From positions 13,992,001 through 14,056,000 of the forward strand of contig JAQISU010000210.1 in NCBI GenBank assembly GCA_029339505.1: DNA of 64,000 nt, in the 5' to 3' direction. Shown here one piece after another: positions 1-12,508 of the stretch. This DNA comes from Unio delphinus. Taxonomy: Eukaryota; Mollusca; Bivalvia; Unionida; Unionidae. Both the position numbers and the translations under genes were made by a program. Within the stretch, counting starts at the first letter, position 1. Each line of letters starts with the position of its first letter. Under the pieces are notes generated by a model. The model saw nothing but the letters and a program-made list of their open reading frames with translations, ran no database searches and was not told where the DNA came from.

Positions 1-4
1 ATGC

Positions 5-53
5 ATACATACATACATACATACATACATACATACATACATACATACATACA

Positions 54-83
<30 letters not shown>
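5..83. repeat. (ATAC)n microsatellite
   Basis: Uninterrupted ATAC repeats from the window edge, followed by array sequence (84-166) that matches the segment preceding the CACGTG-containing marker in later units. The matching ATAC tracts at 7.77 kb and 12.6 kb lie in the same context, so this is the left-hand continuation of the array. The reading frame through it (Tyr-Ile-His-Thr repeats) is an artefact. Confidence 0.95.
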
Positions 84-87
<4 letters not shown>

Positions 88-166
88 CATAAAGCAAATA
101 TTCAGTTCCCATCCGAAGCACATACGATATTCGCTTATTCACGCATACGATGCTCATCCACTCTTA
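84..166 (+). repeat. Array unit fragment left of the Kolobok-like insertion
   Basis: This segment begins with a CAGTTCCCAT-type stretch and ends in CTCTTATTAA. It aligns with 36,780-36,833 and its equivalents in the other units, and its continuation is found at 4809 on the far side of the inserted element. It supplies the left half of the interrupted target site. Confidence 0.75.
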
Positions 167-170
167 TTAA

Positions 171-188
171 AGGAATAGGGAACCTACA
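171..188 (+). repeat. Left terminal inverted repeat of the Kolobok-like element
   Basis: Eighteen bases beginning AGGAATAGGGAAC match the reverse complement of 4791-4808 at 17 of 18 positions. TTAA immediately precedes it. Confidence 0.85.
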
Positions 189-345
189 AGTTGAATTTAT
201 ATTATCTGATTGCCTGTCTTTCAAAATTATATTTTATATAACTCCCTTACACCGTTCTCGGGCCATTTCGTTACTACAATGAATTATTTGGTTATCCGCG
301 AATGTGCCTTGAGAGATAATTATATACGTATCACGTGGTCGGTAG

Positions 346-353
346 TGACGTCA
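346..353. promoter_or_regulatory. CRE-type palindrome TGACGTCA, left subterminal
   Basis: A perfect cAMP-response-element palindrome lies about 80 bp upstream of the first ATG of the plus-strand gene (435). The same octamer sits near the other end of the transposon at 4617-4624, upstream of the minus-strand THAP gene. This suggests each gene has its own CREB/ATF-type promoter site. Function is inferred from the motif alone. Confidence 0.45.
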
Positions 354-434
354 CGGGATTTATTGCTAACTGTAAACATAGCGTACTCCAATGGTTGCTA
401 GCATGATTCAGATAATTTATTTCCATTTTACATC

Positions 435-628
435 ATGGAAAATTGCGAGAACGATTTTCCCTACTTCTCTGTAAGCGTGAACAATTTACCGTATCAGCTT
501 GAGCCACGTTTGAAGACTAACAACGAAGAATTTAGTAATGACACGGCGTCATGTTCTTCGAATGTCACTGTCAGAATGATGAGGATAGTTTGCAGAGTGA
601 AGAAGGATGACTCGAGGAAACACAATGG
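435..628 (+). pseudogene. Probable first exon of the P2X7-C-like gene
   Basis: An ATG in a good context opens a frame of about 65 codons with FPYFSVSVNNLPYQLEP followed by a polar, Ser/Asn/Glu-rich stretch. A Pro-Tyr-Gln-x-Glu-Pro motif ahead of a low-complexity linker is a common way for P2X7 C-terminal-domain proteins to begin. A donor-like GGTTTGT occurs at about 628, but joining there does not keep the frame of the next exon cleanly, so either an indel or another splice site is involved. The exon end is therefore uncertain. Confidence 0.45.
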
Positions 629-1488
629 TTTGTACCGATTTATACTTGTAGCAGGCATTTCATATACTGTATATATAAAAATGAGCAGAACGCACGTTAC
701 ATTTCACTAACTGAAACTGAAACTTTGTCAACTCCTGTGTGTATAAATATGCAAGGTTTGGTGCACCCAAATTTCGATAATCCTTCCTCGATTGCCTGAA
801 ACTTTTAAAGATTACCGATAGTGCGAATTATCAAAGCAGATGCTCGTAAAGCTGTATTTTGTCTTTATGTTTTGCTAAATTAAACATTTTAAAATATTAA
901 TTAGTAATGTTTTCATAATTTTTAAAGCATTGAAAGCCACATATATTTTGTAAATTTATAATTTATAATTGATGCATTGTTGCAGAACACTTATTCTAGT
1001 GGAAATAGTGACGTGCTGTACACTGTAAACACACATACTTTTTTGTTGTTCATTATTTTGAACTTCAGCTACATTTACTCCTTCAAGCAGTGAAATATAT
1101 GTTTTCTTTTTCAAATAAAGGACAAAAGCCCATGCAGAATACAGGACTATGAAAATGAATGTCAGTACACACCAACGATTAACTTCTTCTGCCATCTATA
1201 AACATTATAATCCCAGGTTTAATGTTATCACATGTTTCACTGAATATTAATCTTTTAAATACAATTCGACTCATAATATCACATGGACTTGACAATGCTT
1301 ACTCTAAACTTTGCAGGGCAACATGCATGCACTGAGGAATAATGCTGTTTTGTCAAACTTTATTTCAAATGCAAAATCAACAAGCTATTTCTAATCCACA
1401 TCTTTCCTTTTGAATGCTTACAAAATGTTGAAAGTGATTTTTAAACATTCTTGAATGGTCAAAATTATGCTGTGCTCTTTCCTTACAG

Positions 1489-1705
1489 GTGTGATTGTAA
1501 ATATTGCCAAATGATTCACTTGGCAATTGAGCCTTTATGCTGTCAAAAGGTGGAGATGATTGAGAAAAAGATGGGTGACCTGACATGTATAACCCTCCAT
1601 GAAAGTTTCATTGCAAACTGCTTAAACAGACACTTGCTGGAAGTATCCCTGTTTGAATACTTGGAACATCATGGACCTTTGGATGATAATGAACCAATTA
1701 CACAA
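1489..1705 (+). CDS. Exon encoding a P2X7 receptor C-terminal (ballast)-like domain
   Basis: The exon is bounded by a pyrimidine-rich acceptor (CTTTCCTTACAG) and a GTAATT donor. It encodes about 72 residues including CDCKYC, then EPLCCQ, then CITLHESF and the ANCLNRHLLEV segment. The ordered Cys pairs, the Glu-x-Leu-Cys-Cys signature and the following Ile-Thr-x-His-x-x-Phe and Cys-Leu-Asn motifs are those of the zinc-binding cytoplasmic domain of P2X7 receptors, which invertebrates often carry as a free-standing protein. No channel part is present. The exon itself is open and undamaged. Its position inside the TTAA transposon suggests it is a cargo or accessory gene of the element. Its role is unknown. 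Confidence 0.75.
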
Positions 1706-3189
1706 GTAATTTTTCCAATCTTTCACAAATTTCTTCAAAATTCCTGTTTATATTTTTATATAAGATTTTCCTATACATTTTACAAAACAAACAATTTGCA
1801 AGATTTTCTTCACAGTGTTTTCATATTACAACTCATGAAGGCAACATTTATTGCAAAAGGATGCATTCCATAATGATCAAGCTGAGATGGTCTTGAACTT
1901 ATGAAAAGAATGCAGTTTGTTTTAGAAGAAAATGTAGTTTTCTCTTTTAAGACTACCCTTCTTTTGTTTTTCTTTGGGGTGAGATCTAAACTTTTTTAAC
2001 AATATATAGCCTCGATAAATAAAACTGCTTGTTTTGAGAAAGAAATAGCAGGTTTGGTATAAATTCTAATAAATACTTATGTTGACAATGATTTATACAT
2101 TTTTTGTTTATCAACTAGGTTTAAAGAGTCTTTACGAACACAATAAACAAACAACAAAGGAATAGAACTATTTTATAATGATATGGGTCATTTCACATGT
2201 ATTTATATGTATTCAAAGAAGATTAATAATTTGATAAAAAGATAAATATATCAAACATAATTCATCCTAAGTTCTAAAAGTACAATTCAGCATAATTTAC
2301 GAAAGATGAAATATCTTAACTCTTGTTCTAATTTACTCTTACATGTATTCTATATTTATTTTCAGAACATAAAGGCATATAGCATATCTACGTTTTGTCA
2401 AATGGATTTGGAATCGACTAGGCAGACACAGCCATAAAGTGCTTCCATCCTGTGTTTTGTCAAAACTAAAAGAATCTTTTTCCTTAGAGGAATATGTTGG
2501 CTTCAAATATGCTACACCATAAAAATTATTGGATTTTAAAAAGCATGATTTTTGCTTTATGATGAGTTCATCTTTTTGAAAATTGTTTGTATGGTATGAT
2601 GCTGTGAGCGGTAGTGGATACCGAGATTCCCCTTTCATGAACATGTATGCCCCTGTGTGTGCAGGCAAGATGCACCAAGATATGAAATCAATAAAAAAAA
2701 ATCATTTTGAACTTTTATATTTTCCTAATGATTGATATTAACCTGTGTCCCAACATAATGAACTTTAATAAAAAATTTATTTCATGAACTACATATGTAT
2801 TTAATTATTTTATTTCTAGTTCAGATTTTACTATATATTACTTTATTTCTTCTAATTACTTGCTTTGCTGGATTACACATTAAGAACACTATATTTATGC
2901 TCAAGGCACTAGCCCAACAATGGCTTTTGTATCACTATGAGGGAGCACTTTCAAGGATACAAAAGGCAGGTAGCATTGGCTAGCCTTTGCGGATATTAAA
3001 ATTTGCTGAGCAGTCTAAATACGTATCTCTGACAATTTCAAAAGAACAAGTTGACTTCCCAATAACCTAACAATTACTTGTGCTAAGATTTAATTAATCT
3101 AATGCATTATCTTGAAATAGTTCAACTTGATAAAATTGGATACAGTTGTATTATCAAAGTACAGACTATAATGTCTGGGAGGGCAAACA
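1706..3189. other. Interior of the Kolobok-like element, no clear gene
   Basis: AT-rich sequence between the two convergent genes. A frame on the plus strand at 2811-2981 follows a TTTCTAG acceptor and could be a final exon, but its residues do not clearly match the P2X7-like family. A minus-strand frame at 2339-2668 has no recognisable domain. The catalytic core expected of a THAP-type transposase was not found here, so it has probably been deleted. Confidence 0.5.
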
Positions 3190-4503
3190 AAATGATCTAC
3201 ATACATTCATCAATTCTGCCAAAGTAGATTCGGACACCAGAACATGTTGCTGATCTTCTGGTTTTATATCTCTATCAAGCTTAAAGTTCATATGCATATT
3301 TTTAAAGTCACTGTCTCTCCATCATCAGTATCTGAATGTGGTTCATATTCTGAATCATGGTGTGTATGAGGGTCAGTGTCATCCTCACTGCTTGGTTCAT
3401 TTTCATTATCTGAATCCTTTCTTGGTTTTAGGAGCTCAGACTTAATTGCTATTGATCTTGCAGCTCGAACCTGAATTTTGTGAGTCCTTGTGGGATCGAA
3501 TTTAGCCTAAACTTCACACTTTGTTTTTTTTTTGTCGTTGGGCCTGAGGAATCGGTACAAACAAGTGTATGCTGAGCTCAATATCATCTACCTCTACCAG
3601 GGCACATGCACTTGCAGGTGTATCAAGCACATAATTTGCATTGTTACTTTGCATTGCTTGATGTAGAACCTGAAGGAATAAAAACACAATTATTATTGAC
3701 AAGAAAAAGCATTTGCAGTATCTTTGAAACATTTGAGTAGTCACATGACAACAACTGATTAATTACAATGATGGCCGCACTAAAGGGGAAAATGAAGTTG
3801 AGGGGGAGGCACAAAGAAGTATTTATCCTATATCATAGCCTAAGGCTTATATTTCTCAGGTGATACCAGTAGTGAAAAACATGAAATTATGCATTCCACT
3901 ATATTTTAAAAACACATTAGTGTTACTCTAGCGTTAGCATCATGAACAACTCTTTCCGAGATAAATATTTTCCAGAAATATATACAGTAGTATATGCAAT
4001 TATTCAATTTCTGCAGCACTTGGGGTGGGGTGGGGTGGGGTGTGATAATGTTTGAGAATCTGAGAGGAATAAAGCTCTATTTTATTATGCTCACGACATT
4101 GATAGAAATTAGAGTGCATACAACATTTATTTACCTTTGCATTCCGCAGTTTGTGATAGGTTCCTCTTACTATTTTTGGTTTGACAGTTGTGAACCACTC
4201 GGATCTGTCGGTAGATCTTACCCCAGTCCTAGGGTTAGAATAATATCTGGTACTGCTGTTGGCCTCAGCCTCAGCCTCGACTGTTATTGAAATATCCCAA
4301 TTCTGCACATCTTTCTGGGTCAACTTTATACTGATCGTTTGAAAAATGAAGACTGCAAAGTCTATGAGTTACCGGCTCAAAGTTCTCACGGGGTCATGGC
4401 GACAGTAATAGATCCAAGCCGTTCGTCGGATTTTGTCTTTCGGAAATCGGAAAAATGTACTAGGCGAATTGTTGTTGCATCCAAACGTTGCACAGAAGGG
4501 CAT
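3190..4503 (-). pseudogene. THAP zinc-finger protein gene (transposase-like), two exons, frameshifted
   Basis: Reading the minus strand from ATG 4503, the first exon encodes MPFCATFGCNNN, then TFFRFPKD, IRRTAW and DPVRTLSR. This is the start of a THAP (C2CH) DNA-binding domain. The second zinc pair (LCSLHF) and the Pro-Thr-Ala-Val-Pro-Asp end of the domain follow only after a one-base frame change near 4373 and another near 4290. A GTAAGA donor ends the exon at 4222. A second exon begins at 3669 after TTCCTTCAG and encodes an acidic Ser/Asp/Glu/His-rich linker (about 3330-3460), with stops near a poly-A run at 3525. Similar linkers join THAP to the catalytic part in transposase-derived proteins. 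No catalytic part was found. It probably bound the element's own ends. Confidence 0.7.
4021..4042 (+). other. G-quadruplex motif, four G4 runs
   Basis: Four consecutive TGGGG units form a perfect intramolecular quadruplex motif with one-base loops. It lies in the intron of the THAP gene, on the strand opposite the transcript. Confidence 0.8.
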
Positions 4504-4616
4504 TTTGGAAGATTCTTGGAAAATAAACTCTAATATAAACACTAATAATCTGCCTACTCTCAAGCACAAGTGGATCAACATAACATAACGCTGAGCCGAT
4601 AGCTGCTAAGATCCTG

Positions 4617-4624
4617 TGACGTCA
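4617..4624. promoter_or_regulatory. CRE-type palindrome TGACGTCA, right subterminal
   Basis: Perfect octamer 114 bp upstream of the THAP gene ATG (4503), mirroring the one at 346-353. Confidence 0.45.
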
Positions 4625-4790
4625 CGTTTATTCAGCCTCGTTTCCACTCGACAAATATGCATATCGGAACGCTCACGCAATTCTTACCCTATAATGTACT
4701 GTATATTTTTTTAGGTGCAACTGGGTCACCCCAAACTACTATTTAATTTATCATATGTATCTAAATGAGTAATATAACCACAGCTTTAAC

Positions 4791-4808
4791 TGTAAGTTCC
4801 CTATTCCT
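4791..4808 (-). repeat. Right terminal inverted repeat of the Kolobok-like element
   Basis: Reverse complement begins AGGAATAGGGAACTTACA, one mismatch from the left repeat. It is followed by the TTAA target duplication and by array sequence. Confidence 0.85.
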
Positions 4809-6603
4809 TTAATAACACGGGCACATTGTAGGAATCCTCGCCGATGGAACTGGAAAAACAATGGTATGGGTTGCGCACGGCTTGGACCTGAAACAACAGA
4901 TTCTTCGAGTTTGCTACAGTTTGAACCTTCACAGATCTATAGAGGAAAATATAAATTGTTTGCAAAAAGAAATTCTTTGTAGCAAGATAGAAACTATATA
5001 AACTAAATACAAAAAATATTTGTATTAAATGATATTCCAAAAACTCCTCAAAATTGGAGTTAGTACAAGACAAGAACAGTGGATCCTCATGGCAAAACGA
5101 TGTGAAATGCAAAACAATTGTGTGGCTCGTATACACCTATGTTATTAGTGTTGACTCCCACGGGTGGTGTTTAAATGTATTTGTGTACTGTTGTACTGGT
5201 TTGCGCTTCTATTTTGTTGTTTTAAGATATTTTAAATTTTACTATTTTAAGATGAAGACATTATAAGTTAATCTACTCGAGTGATATACAAACAAATACA
5301 TAAATATTATAAACATTGCAAACTTTGACAATACTAATATCGTCTACTTAGCTATATAGCTATTCAACTGAATTCTACCTTTTTCCTTTAAAAAAGACCA
5401 TGATATCAATGTGCCCGTTTAACGCAATATTGTTTTCGGACGAAAAAGATACATTTACTTAGTAAATCGTAGCAATTGGCCTATATATAGGCAAAATTAA
5501 TGTTTTTATTTGCACTTCTCTCACCATGTAATATTTTAGTTACTTTGTCTATAAAGTGTATATCATTTTAAGGTTGACTATCGTCATTTAGAAAAACATT
5601 TTGTTTTGCTGTTTCATTCAAGAAATCATTTCAATTATACCCCACGACAAAATATAATTATATATCTTTTAATTAAGGAAATGTAGTATCAAATTAGTTT
5701 AAATATTATTAACCAGTGATGATATTTTCAATAAAAATTATGTTAATGAATATAATGTACTCGTTTATGCTCTATACTATCATTCAAATTACTATTTATA
5801 TGTAAAACAGAAATTGAAATCAACACAATTTATATTCTTACCTCTTAACCGTGTTACCCATTATTCCATCGGAAAAGGTTAATACAATAACTAATACATT
5901 ACAGAAAAAATAGAGCAAACCCATAACAAAGAAAATAAAGCCTAAATAATCATTGAGACATTTTATTGAACTTAATGGACTATATTAGATTCTACACGCA
6001 CAATATCCCATCAACTAAGCCGAGCGTAATTTTAAGCACTTAACAAAATATAAGAAGTAGGCACTTTCCTACATACATCCTATATTTTACGTAAAAAATT
6101 GAATAATAATACTTCAAAGAAATTTTTAAAGGGGATGAGATTGGCAGTTCCATTCCAGTTCTCGTCTCAAGCTTTTCAGTGAACAATGATGTTCGGCATT
6201 TATGATCATTTAAAGTAAGAATCAAAATTGCTGACACAAAGCACATCGAACAGACTAACGAAAACAACACACTTCAATGCCTACAATTTGAAGAATGTCA
6301 ATTGTCACAAAAACATTCTGTTCAAAGTATTAATTTTGGACACACCGGATACCACGTCTGTGTTTTAGTGAAATACATTACTTTAGAAACTTTTGTCAGC
6401 TTTTCAGTTGAGTAATTAGGTAAGGTTTATAGGTCATTTTACAAACTTCAACGTATAAATATCAATATATAGCAAGAGATAATAAACAAAATAATACGAT
6501 CTTGAAAGAAATATAGTATACTTTTTATTTTTTAAAAGTATAAGCTAGTTTGTTTAAGAGAACCAGCAATGAATACGATGTTTTTGTGGGTTTTCACGCC
6601 ATT

Positions 6604-6822
6604 GTTCAGCACGCGATAGGCTATACATGGCGGCCAGTATTATTGGTGGAGGTAAAATCAGGGAAGGAAAACGGAATGAACCACCAACCCACGAGAAGCT
6701 ACTGCCAAGCTATCTGACCTATCCACATTAGCCGAATCGGTAACTCGAAACCACGGAGACAAAGTTGTGATGGCAGTGATCCGTAACTGAGAGGCTTTGG
6801 ACCATTCGGCCACTCGGGAACC
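6604..6822 (-). repeat. tRNA-derived SINE family A, old copy
   Basis: The minus strand begins CCCGAGTGGCCGAATGG, a Leu/Ser-type tRNA head with an A-box-like segment. A B-box-like GGTTTCGAGTTACC follows, and the body ends in a TATAGCCTATCGCG segment also present in copies at 32, 42, 48 and 54 kb. It is too diverged to be a functional tRNA and lacks an acceptor stem. Confidence 0.65.
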
Positions 6823-7771
6823 TATATATGCAAAGATCAATTGGTTTATATATTCAAGGTTTGGATATTTTCTTTTGACTATGTCAAAAGTGACATTTGA
6901 CATTTTCTTTGTCTTTTGTTAACAACTAAAGTTGGATTATAATATTCTCATATATCAAAATACTGTTAGCACCTTGACGCAAATTACAGAACATTAAATC
7001 CTTAAAACATTCGAGAATATGGGTACATTATCACATTCAATATTGGATTTTATTTGAAAAACAACTGGAATTTAATTGGACCTTATATAGTTTGACTTTC
7101 AATAGAATTTATGGGACTGTTTCCCGATTTGTATTCATAATACTATACCTTGTCATGTTATTGTTCACATGTGCATTGTCCGGAAATAAATTATTTCTTG
7201 AATATGACAATACATTTTTTTTCGCTCGTTTATGATACTCTTGTCAAGACAGAAGAACAAACGAGTCGTACAATCACCTGCAACAGAAAAGAAAATCTAA
7301 ACTCGGTTGAAAACATTGTAACGCATGTGTATCTAGCTAATGATATATGGTATACTATAAACACGATAATATAACTACTGATAGCTGAAGATTAAATTCC
7401 TGTGGACGATAGCTTCCATAGGTATAAAGTTTCATGTTGTACAACCCCAGGTAGGCAGAGCATAAAATGTAGTGTACCTTGCATTCAGAAATAAGTACCA
7501 ACACTAATTGTAATCGATGCATTATGTCATCTTTCACAACCTTCATGCACGAATCTCATTATTTACATCTGTATAATGCATAGTAAATTTCTAATTAAGA
7601 TTTAAATCCTATCATTATTATAAAGATGATCATCAAATGGAAAACAAGGGCAGTGATATTAGAATGTTCTTATTGAGTGCACAGATGACATATAAAGCTG
7701 GTGCATATCTATATTAAGTACATACATACCTGTATGCGGTCGAGCATACACAACCACATGCACATATACAA

Positions 7772-7841
7772 ACATACATACATACATACATACATACATA
7801 CATACATACATACATACATACATACATACATACATACATAC

Positions 7842-7872
<31 letters not shown>

Positions 7873-7965
7873 CATACATACATACATACATACATACATA
7901 CATACATACATACATACATACATACATACATACATACATACATACATACATACATACATACATAC
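7772..7965. repeat. (ATAC)n microsatellite
   Basis: About 48 repeats with a single interruption (ACTT). It produces long false frames on both strands. Confidence 0.97.
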
Positions 7966-8848
7966 ACAGTGCATATAGTGAGTTCCCATTGTAAGCACAT
8001 ATGCACAAATATGTTCAACATCCATGGTTATTAATAACACGTGCAGATTGTAGGCATCCGAACAGATGGAACTCGTGAAAGGCCAGGTTTTGTTCACCAC
8101 AGTTTATTCATTCATAAATCAGATTGTTGAAATATATATTACTAGCTAAAAAGAAATTATTTTTGACATGCTAGAAACTAAAAATATAAAAGCAAACAAT
8201 ATTTTTCCTAATTATTGTTCCAAACCCCCATCAATATCGTACTCAGTACAAGACAAGAACAGTTGATATTCATGGCAAAAGCTGCGAAATGCAAGACACT
8301 TGTTTGTCTCTTGTACACCGGTGCTTTTAGTGTGGACTCCCACGGTTGGTGTTTAAACGTATTTGTGTTTTATTCTATTTGGTTCTCGTCTCTACAATTC
8401 TGGAAGAAATGTTAAATTTTACCATATTTAGATGAAGATAATGATAATTATAATGATAGTTTTATGATAATCTACTCAAGTGAAATAAAAGCAAATGCAT
8501 AAGTATTATAAATATTGCACAGTTTGACACTATTAAAATCGTCTACCGTGACCATATAGCTATTGAACTGAATTCCACACTTTGTTAAACATTGACCATG
8601 ATATCAATGTGCTCAATTGCCGCCATGATGTTTTCAGACGAAGTAGAGACATTAAAGTAGCAATTGATGACATATAGACAACAAAACAAAAACAAATTGC
8701 ACTTCCCTCACCATGTAATAGTGGTATAGTTTATGTCAGTTTTTGAATAAAAAATGTGTATCTCTTGAATGTTGGCTATCATCACTAGTGAAAACATTTC
8801 ATTTTGCTGCATTAATCAATACATGCATTCATTTATTGTCCACGTAAA

Positions 8849-8969
<121 letters not shown>

Positions 8970-10646
8970 TAATATATTAATTTGGGAAATGTTTTTTCTG
9001 AAGTAGAATAAATATTATCAACCAGTGAAGAAATTTTCATCCAAATTATGTTAATGAAAATAATGTAGTGTTTTATGCTCTAAACAGTCATTCAAGTTTT
9101 CAATTTGTATGTAAAACGGACAATGAAAGGAACACATTTTTTCGAGTTTCTTCTTCACTTTGTAACCAATAATTACATCATAATCTGAAACTGTTAATTC
9201 AATCACTAAAACATCATACCAAAAATACAAAAATAAAACCAAATCAAACAAACTATACCCTTAAACAACCATTGATATATTATTTTTAAATCATTTTTGT
9301 AACATTTCTAGATTGAACATGCACAATATCCCATCAACTAAGCACAGCGTAATTGTATGCGCCTCTCAAATTACAACAAGTAGGCACTTTTCATCATATA
9401 TCTTCTATTATTTACGTTAACGTGTGAGGAATAATACTAGTCGAAATGATTAAATGGGGAGCCTGGCAGTTCCCTTGTAGTTTTCAACTCGAACAAATTC
9501 AGTGTACAATGATGTTTGTCATTTCTGCTCATCTAAAGTTTTCTTCACAACTGCTAGGCATAACGCACCGCACAGACTCATGAAAATAACACACTGCAAT
9601 GCTTAACATTCGATAAATGGCAATTGTCACAAGAATATTCTGTTCAAAATATTAATGTCACACACAGCGGATACCACGAATGTATTCTCATGTCTCGCTG
9701 TATGGACATACACCACAATTAATTCTGAAATATGTTCTCTACATATATTTCTCAGTACTGACCTTTCAACTGTGTTACAATCAATACAAATCATACATTA
9801 ATCTAGAACACATCCAAAGATTTCTTCACGGTGATGATCTTGTCAGGGAATGCTCGGCATTTTTTTTTGAGTGGCTGCACTGTAAACATAACTGCATGTA
9901 AACAGAACACATATTTCACTTACGGATCATCACCACGGCCTTATTACTCAACGAGCAATGTCGCCACAATACAAACAGACAACCACATTTAGAATTGCCT
10001 GACTTAATGATGCGAATAGCATCATTCATGTAAAATGACAACACTTGTGAGTAAATATGTTTGCTGTCAAATGTGGTTCATTTTATCTTCTGTGCCTTTT
10101 ACAACAGGTGTTCATTCATTATTGTAAATTTCCAAAAGATAAATAACTTTAGAAGGCGTTCTTGCCAATATGTTTTTGTCCAATTAAGCCAGTTTCTGTA
10201 CGCTAGTTTTTTTACGAGGATTTTATAAGTTTTTAAGTTTGAATAATGCAATTTAATTGGATACGTTGATTAAGAATCGGCAGCAGTTATGAAAATTAAT
10301 AACCTAAAATCCAATTTGAGCTTTCTGAAAGGTTTCAGACATTATTTTCCTAAACGTTTCTGAAAAGTTGTTATTTGAATTTTTCCTTTTTTTATTATCT
10401 ACCGCCAAAATGTGGTATAATGAGAAGGAGATAATGCATGACAGTTCATATACTGAAGTGTTCCTTTGACCATAAACGTACGAAACAAATATGTCACACG
10501 ATTTTTAATAAATAATGTTTATTACTATACCAAATGGTTCATCTCAACCTGAAATACATTCAACGTGACTTAACTTAAAGCAAGTAGGGTGAAAACTTAA
10601 AATTACAGACCGTGTCATTTTGACATTGAAGATATGACCGACACTG

Positions 10647-10650
<4 letters not shown>

Positions 10651-10737
<87 letters not shown>

Positions 10738-10752
10738 TATATATATATATAT
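10651..10752. repeat. (TA)n microsatellite
   Basis: TA tract with one ACACAC interruption. Confidence 0.97.
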
Positions 10753-12508
10753 CATTGAACCAAGACATATTATTAGTTATATAACGGAATGGAAATTGTG
10801 TCGAATTATCAAGACAAGCCATGTATGCATGAAAACATCGTCTTTTTCTTTTGTTAGATACTAAATTTGGATTATAATATTGTGATAAATGAAAGGAATT
10901 TTAGCACCTCCACGCAATTTACAGAACATTTCCACCTTAAAACATTCGAGAATATGGGCACATTCACAAATTCATTATAGGCATTCCATTGCCAAAACAA
11001 TGAAACTTAATTGGACCCTATGTACTTTGACATGAAAAAGTATTTGTTGGAATGTTTCTCTATTTTTATTGAAAATATTCTACGTTCTTTTCTTAATTTT
11101 CACTTGTGTATTGTAGGGAAAAAACTTATGTTTTGGACATGACAACACGTGTTTGTTTTAGTACATTTCTGACACTTATATGACGACCGCAAAAAATAGT
11201 AGTAACACCAGCAACAAAAGAGGAGAAAATCAAAAGTCGATGTAATTCAAATTAATCTAATGCAGGAGTAGCTAGCTAATGATACATGCTACACTACATA
11301 CAGAATAATCTAACTACAGGTAGCAGGAGACTAATGTCCAGTGGATTGTAGCACATACAGGTAAAGCGGCAACCGTTAAACAAAACCAAGTAGGCGGAGC
11401 TTAAAGTGTAGGTAAACTTGCATTCATAAATAAATAACAACCCTAGCGGGGGGACGATGCATTATGTCAACGTTGTACTTTCTATTAGGCTTAAAAAAAT
11501 GTTAAACATCATGGCAACATGTAAGACTAGGTTAATTCGTATATAAATCAATTTTTGTACTTGCTTATGTTTTTTTTTTATGTGTGTGACACCAAAGTGA
11601 AACTGGTTCTGTTGTGACTAGATACCCCTTAGCCCATTCTATTTCCAGCAGAATCATCCCTCTTAAATGCACAGATTACCTTATTTTATCCTTGCAAATT
11701 GACAATCTAAGAATGTGCTCTGTGACAATGTGTGACATGAAAGCTGTAATCGGATAGAAAGTATATTTAATTAACAAAACAATAGCATTGTGTTGTATAG
11801 ATGAAAATAAAAATGGGTACCGTGATACCTCATTGTGTTTGTTTATAGCTTCCCAAACCCACACGGCTTGAGACATATTTATATCATATGTATTTTTCCA
11901 TCATGTGCTATTTATAGATGTTGATAGTTTAGTATTTGTAGAAGTTATGGGAGGTAACTCTAACGCGTACACTGCATTCAAATGTTATAAACCAAAATGA
12001 TGCGCTTTGCGTTTAAAGACATTTATATATGTTGAGCGTGTCATGAATGATTGAGGTCCGGAGATATTGGGTTATCCTATCGATTATGCCCATGTCACAT
12101 TTGACCTTACCGTTTTTAGTAATTGAATTAAAATTCAGTTTTAATCAACCAAGCATCATTTCACAAGAATATTTCTCCATAAATATTACCTATATCATGA
12201 GACCATGGCCGACGATGCCAAAAAATTCGTCACCAAAGTTATGTAATTCGAAATATAGAAACATCATCATCATTCACAACCTTCATACACGAATTTCATT
12301 ATCTACATCTGGATAATGCATAGACAATTTCTGATTGTTTAAGATTGAAATCCAATTATTATCGTAAAGATGATCATCAATTGGAAAGTAAGGGCAATTA
12401 TATTACAATGATCTTACTGAGTGCACAGAAGACATATAAAGGTGGTGCATATCTATATTAAGTACATACATACATGTAAGCGTTCGAGGATATACAACCA
12501 CACGCAGA

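Larger units (their letters stand above)
171..4808. mobile_element. Kolobok-like DNA transposon, TTAA target duplication, decayed
   Basis: Both ends carry the same inverted sequence AGGAATAGGGAAC(C/T)TACA, and both are flanked by TTAA (167-170 and 4809-4812). The flanking sequence rejoins to give CTTATTAATAACACG, which is exactly what undisturbed array units show at 8033, 36,834, 40,404, 46,601 and 52,716, so the empty site is visible in the window. Inside are a THAP zinc-finger gene on the minus strand and a P2X7-receptor C-terminal-domain-like gene on the plus strand. TTAA duplications together with a THAP DNA-binding domain are known for the Kolobok superfamily; piggyBac also makes TTAA duplications but lacks THAP. 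I see no intact DDE catalytic core, and the THAP gene is frameshifted, so this copy is probably dead. Confidence 0.8.
4809..8032 (+). repeat. Diverged macrosatellite unit (about 3.2 kb)
   Basis: This segment contains, in array order, the post-TTAA marker (ATTGTAGGAATCC), the marker around GACCATGATATCAATG (5396), and an old copy of the minus-strand SINE (about 6.6 kb). All are recognisable but clearly diverged from the units at 30-55 kb. No gene is visible, and frames such as 6658-6903 are SINE shadows. It ends in the ATAC tract at 7772-7965. Confidence 0.7.

Noticed and set aside
171..4808. piggyBac element (because of the TTAA duplication)
   Set aside because: The element encodes a THAP-domain protein, which is a Kolobok feature, and no piggyBac transposase motif was seen.
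7701..8100. Long frames on both strands with Tyr-Ile-His-Thr or Met-Tyr-Val-Cys repeats (also at 1-282 and 12.4-13.1 kb)
   Set aside because: They are translations of the ATAC microsatellite; all frames are open because the repeat contains no stop codon.
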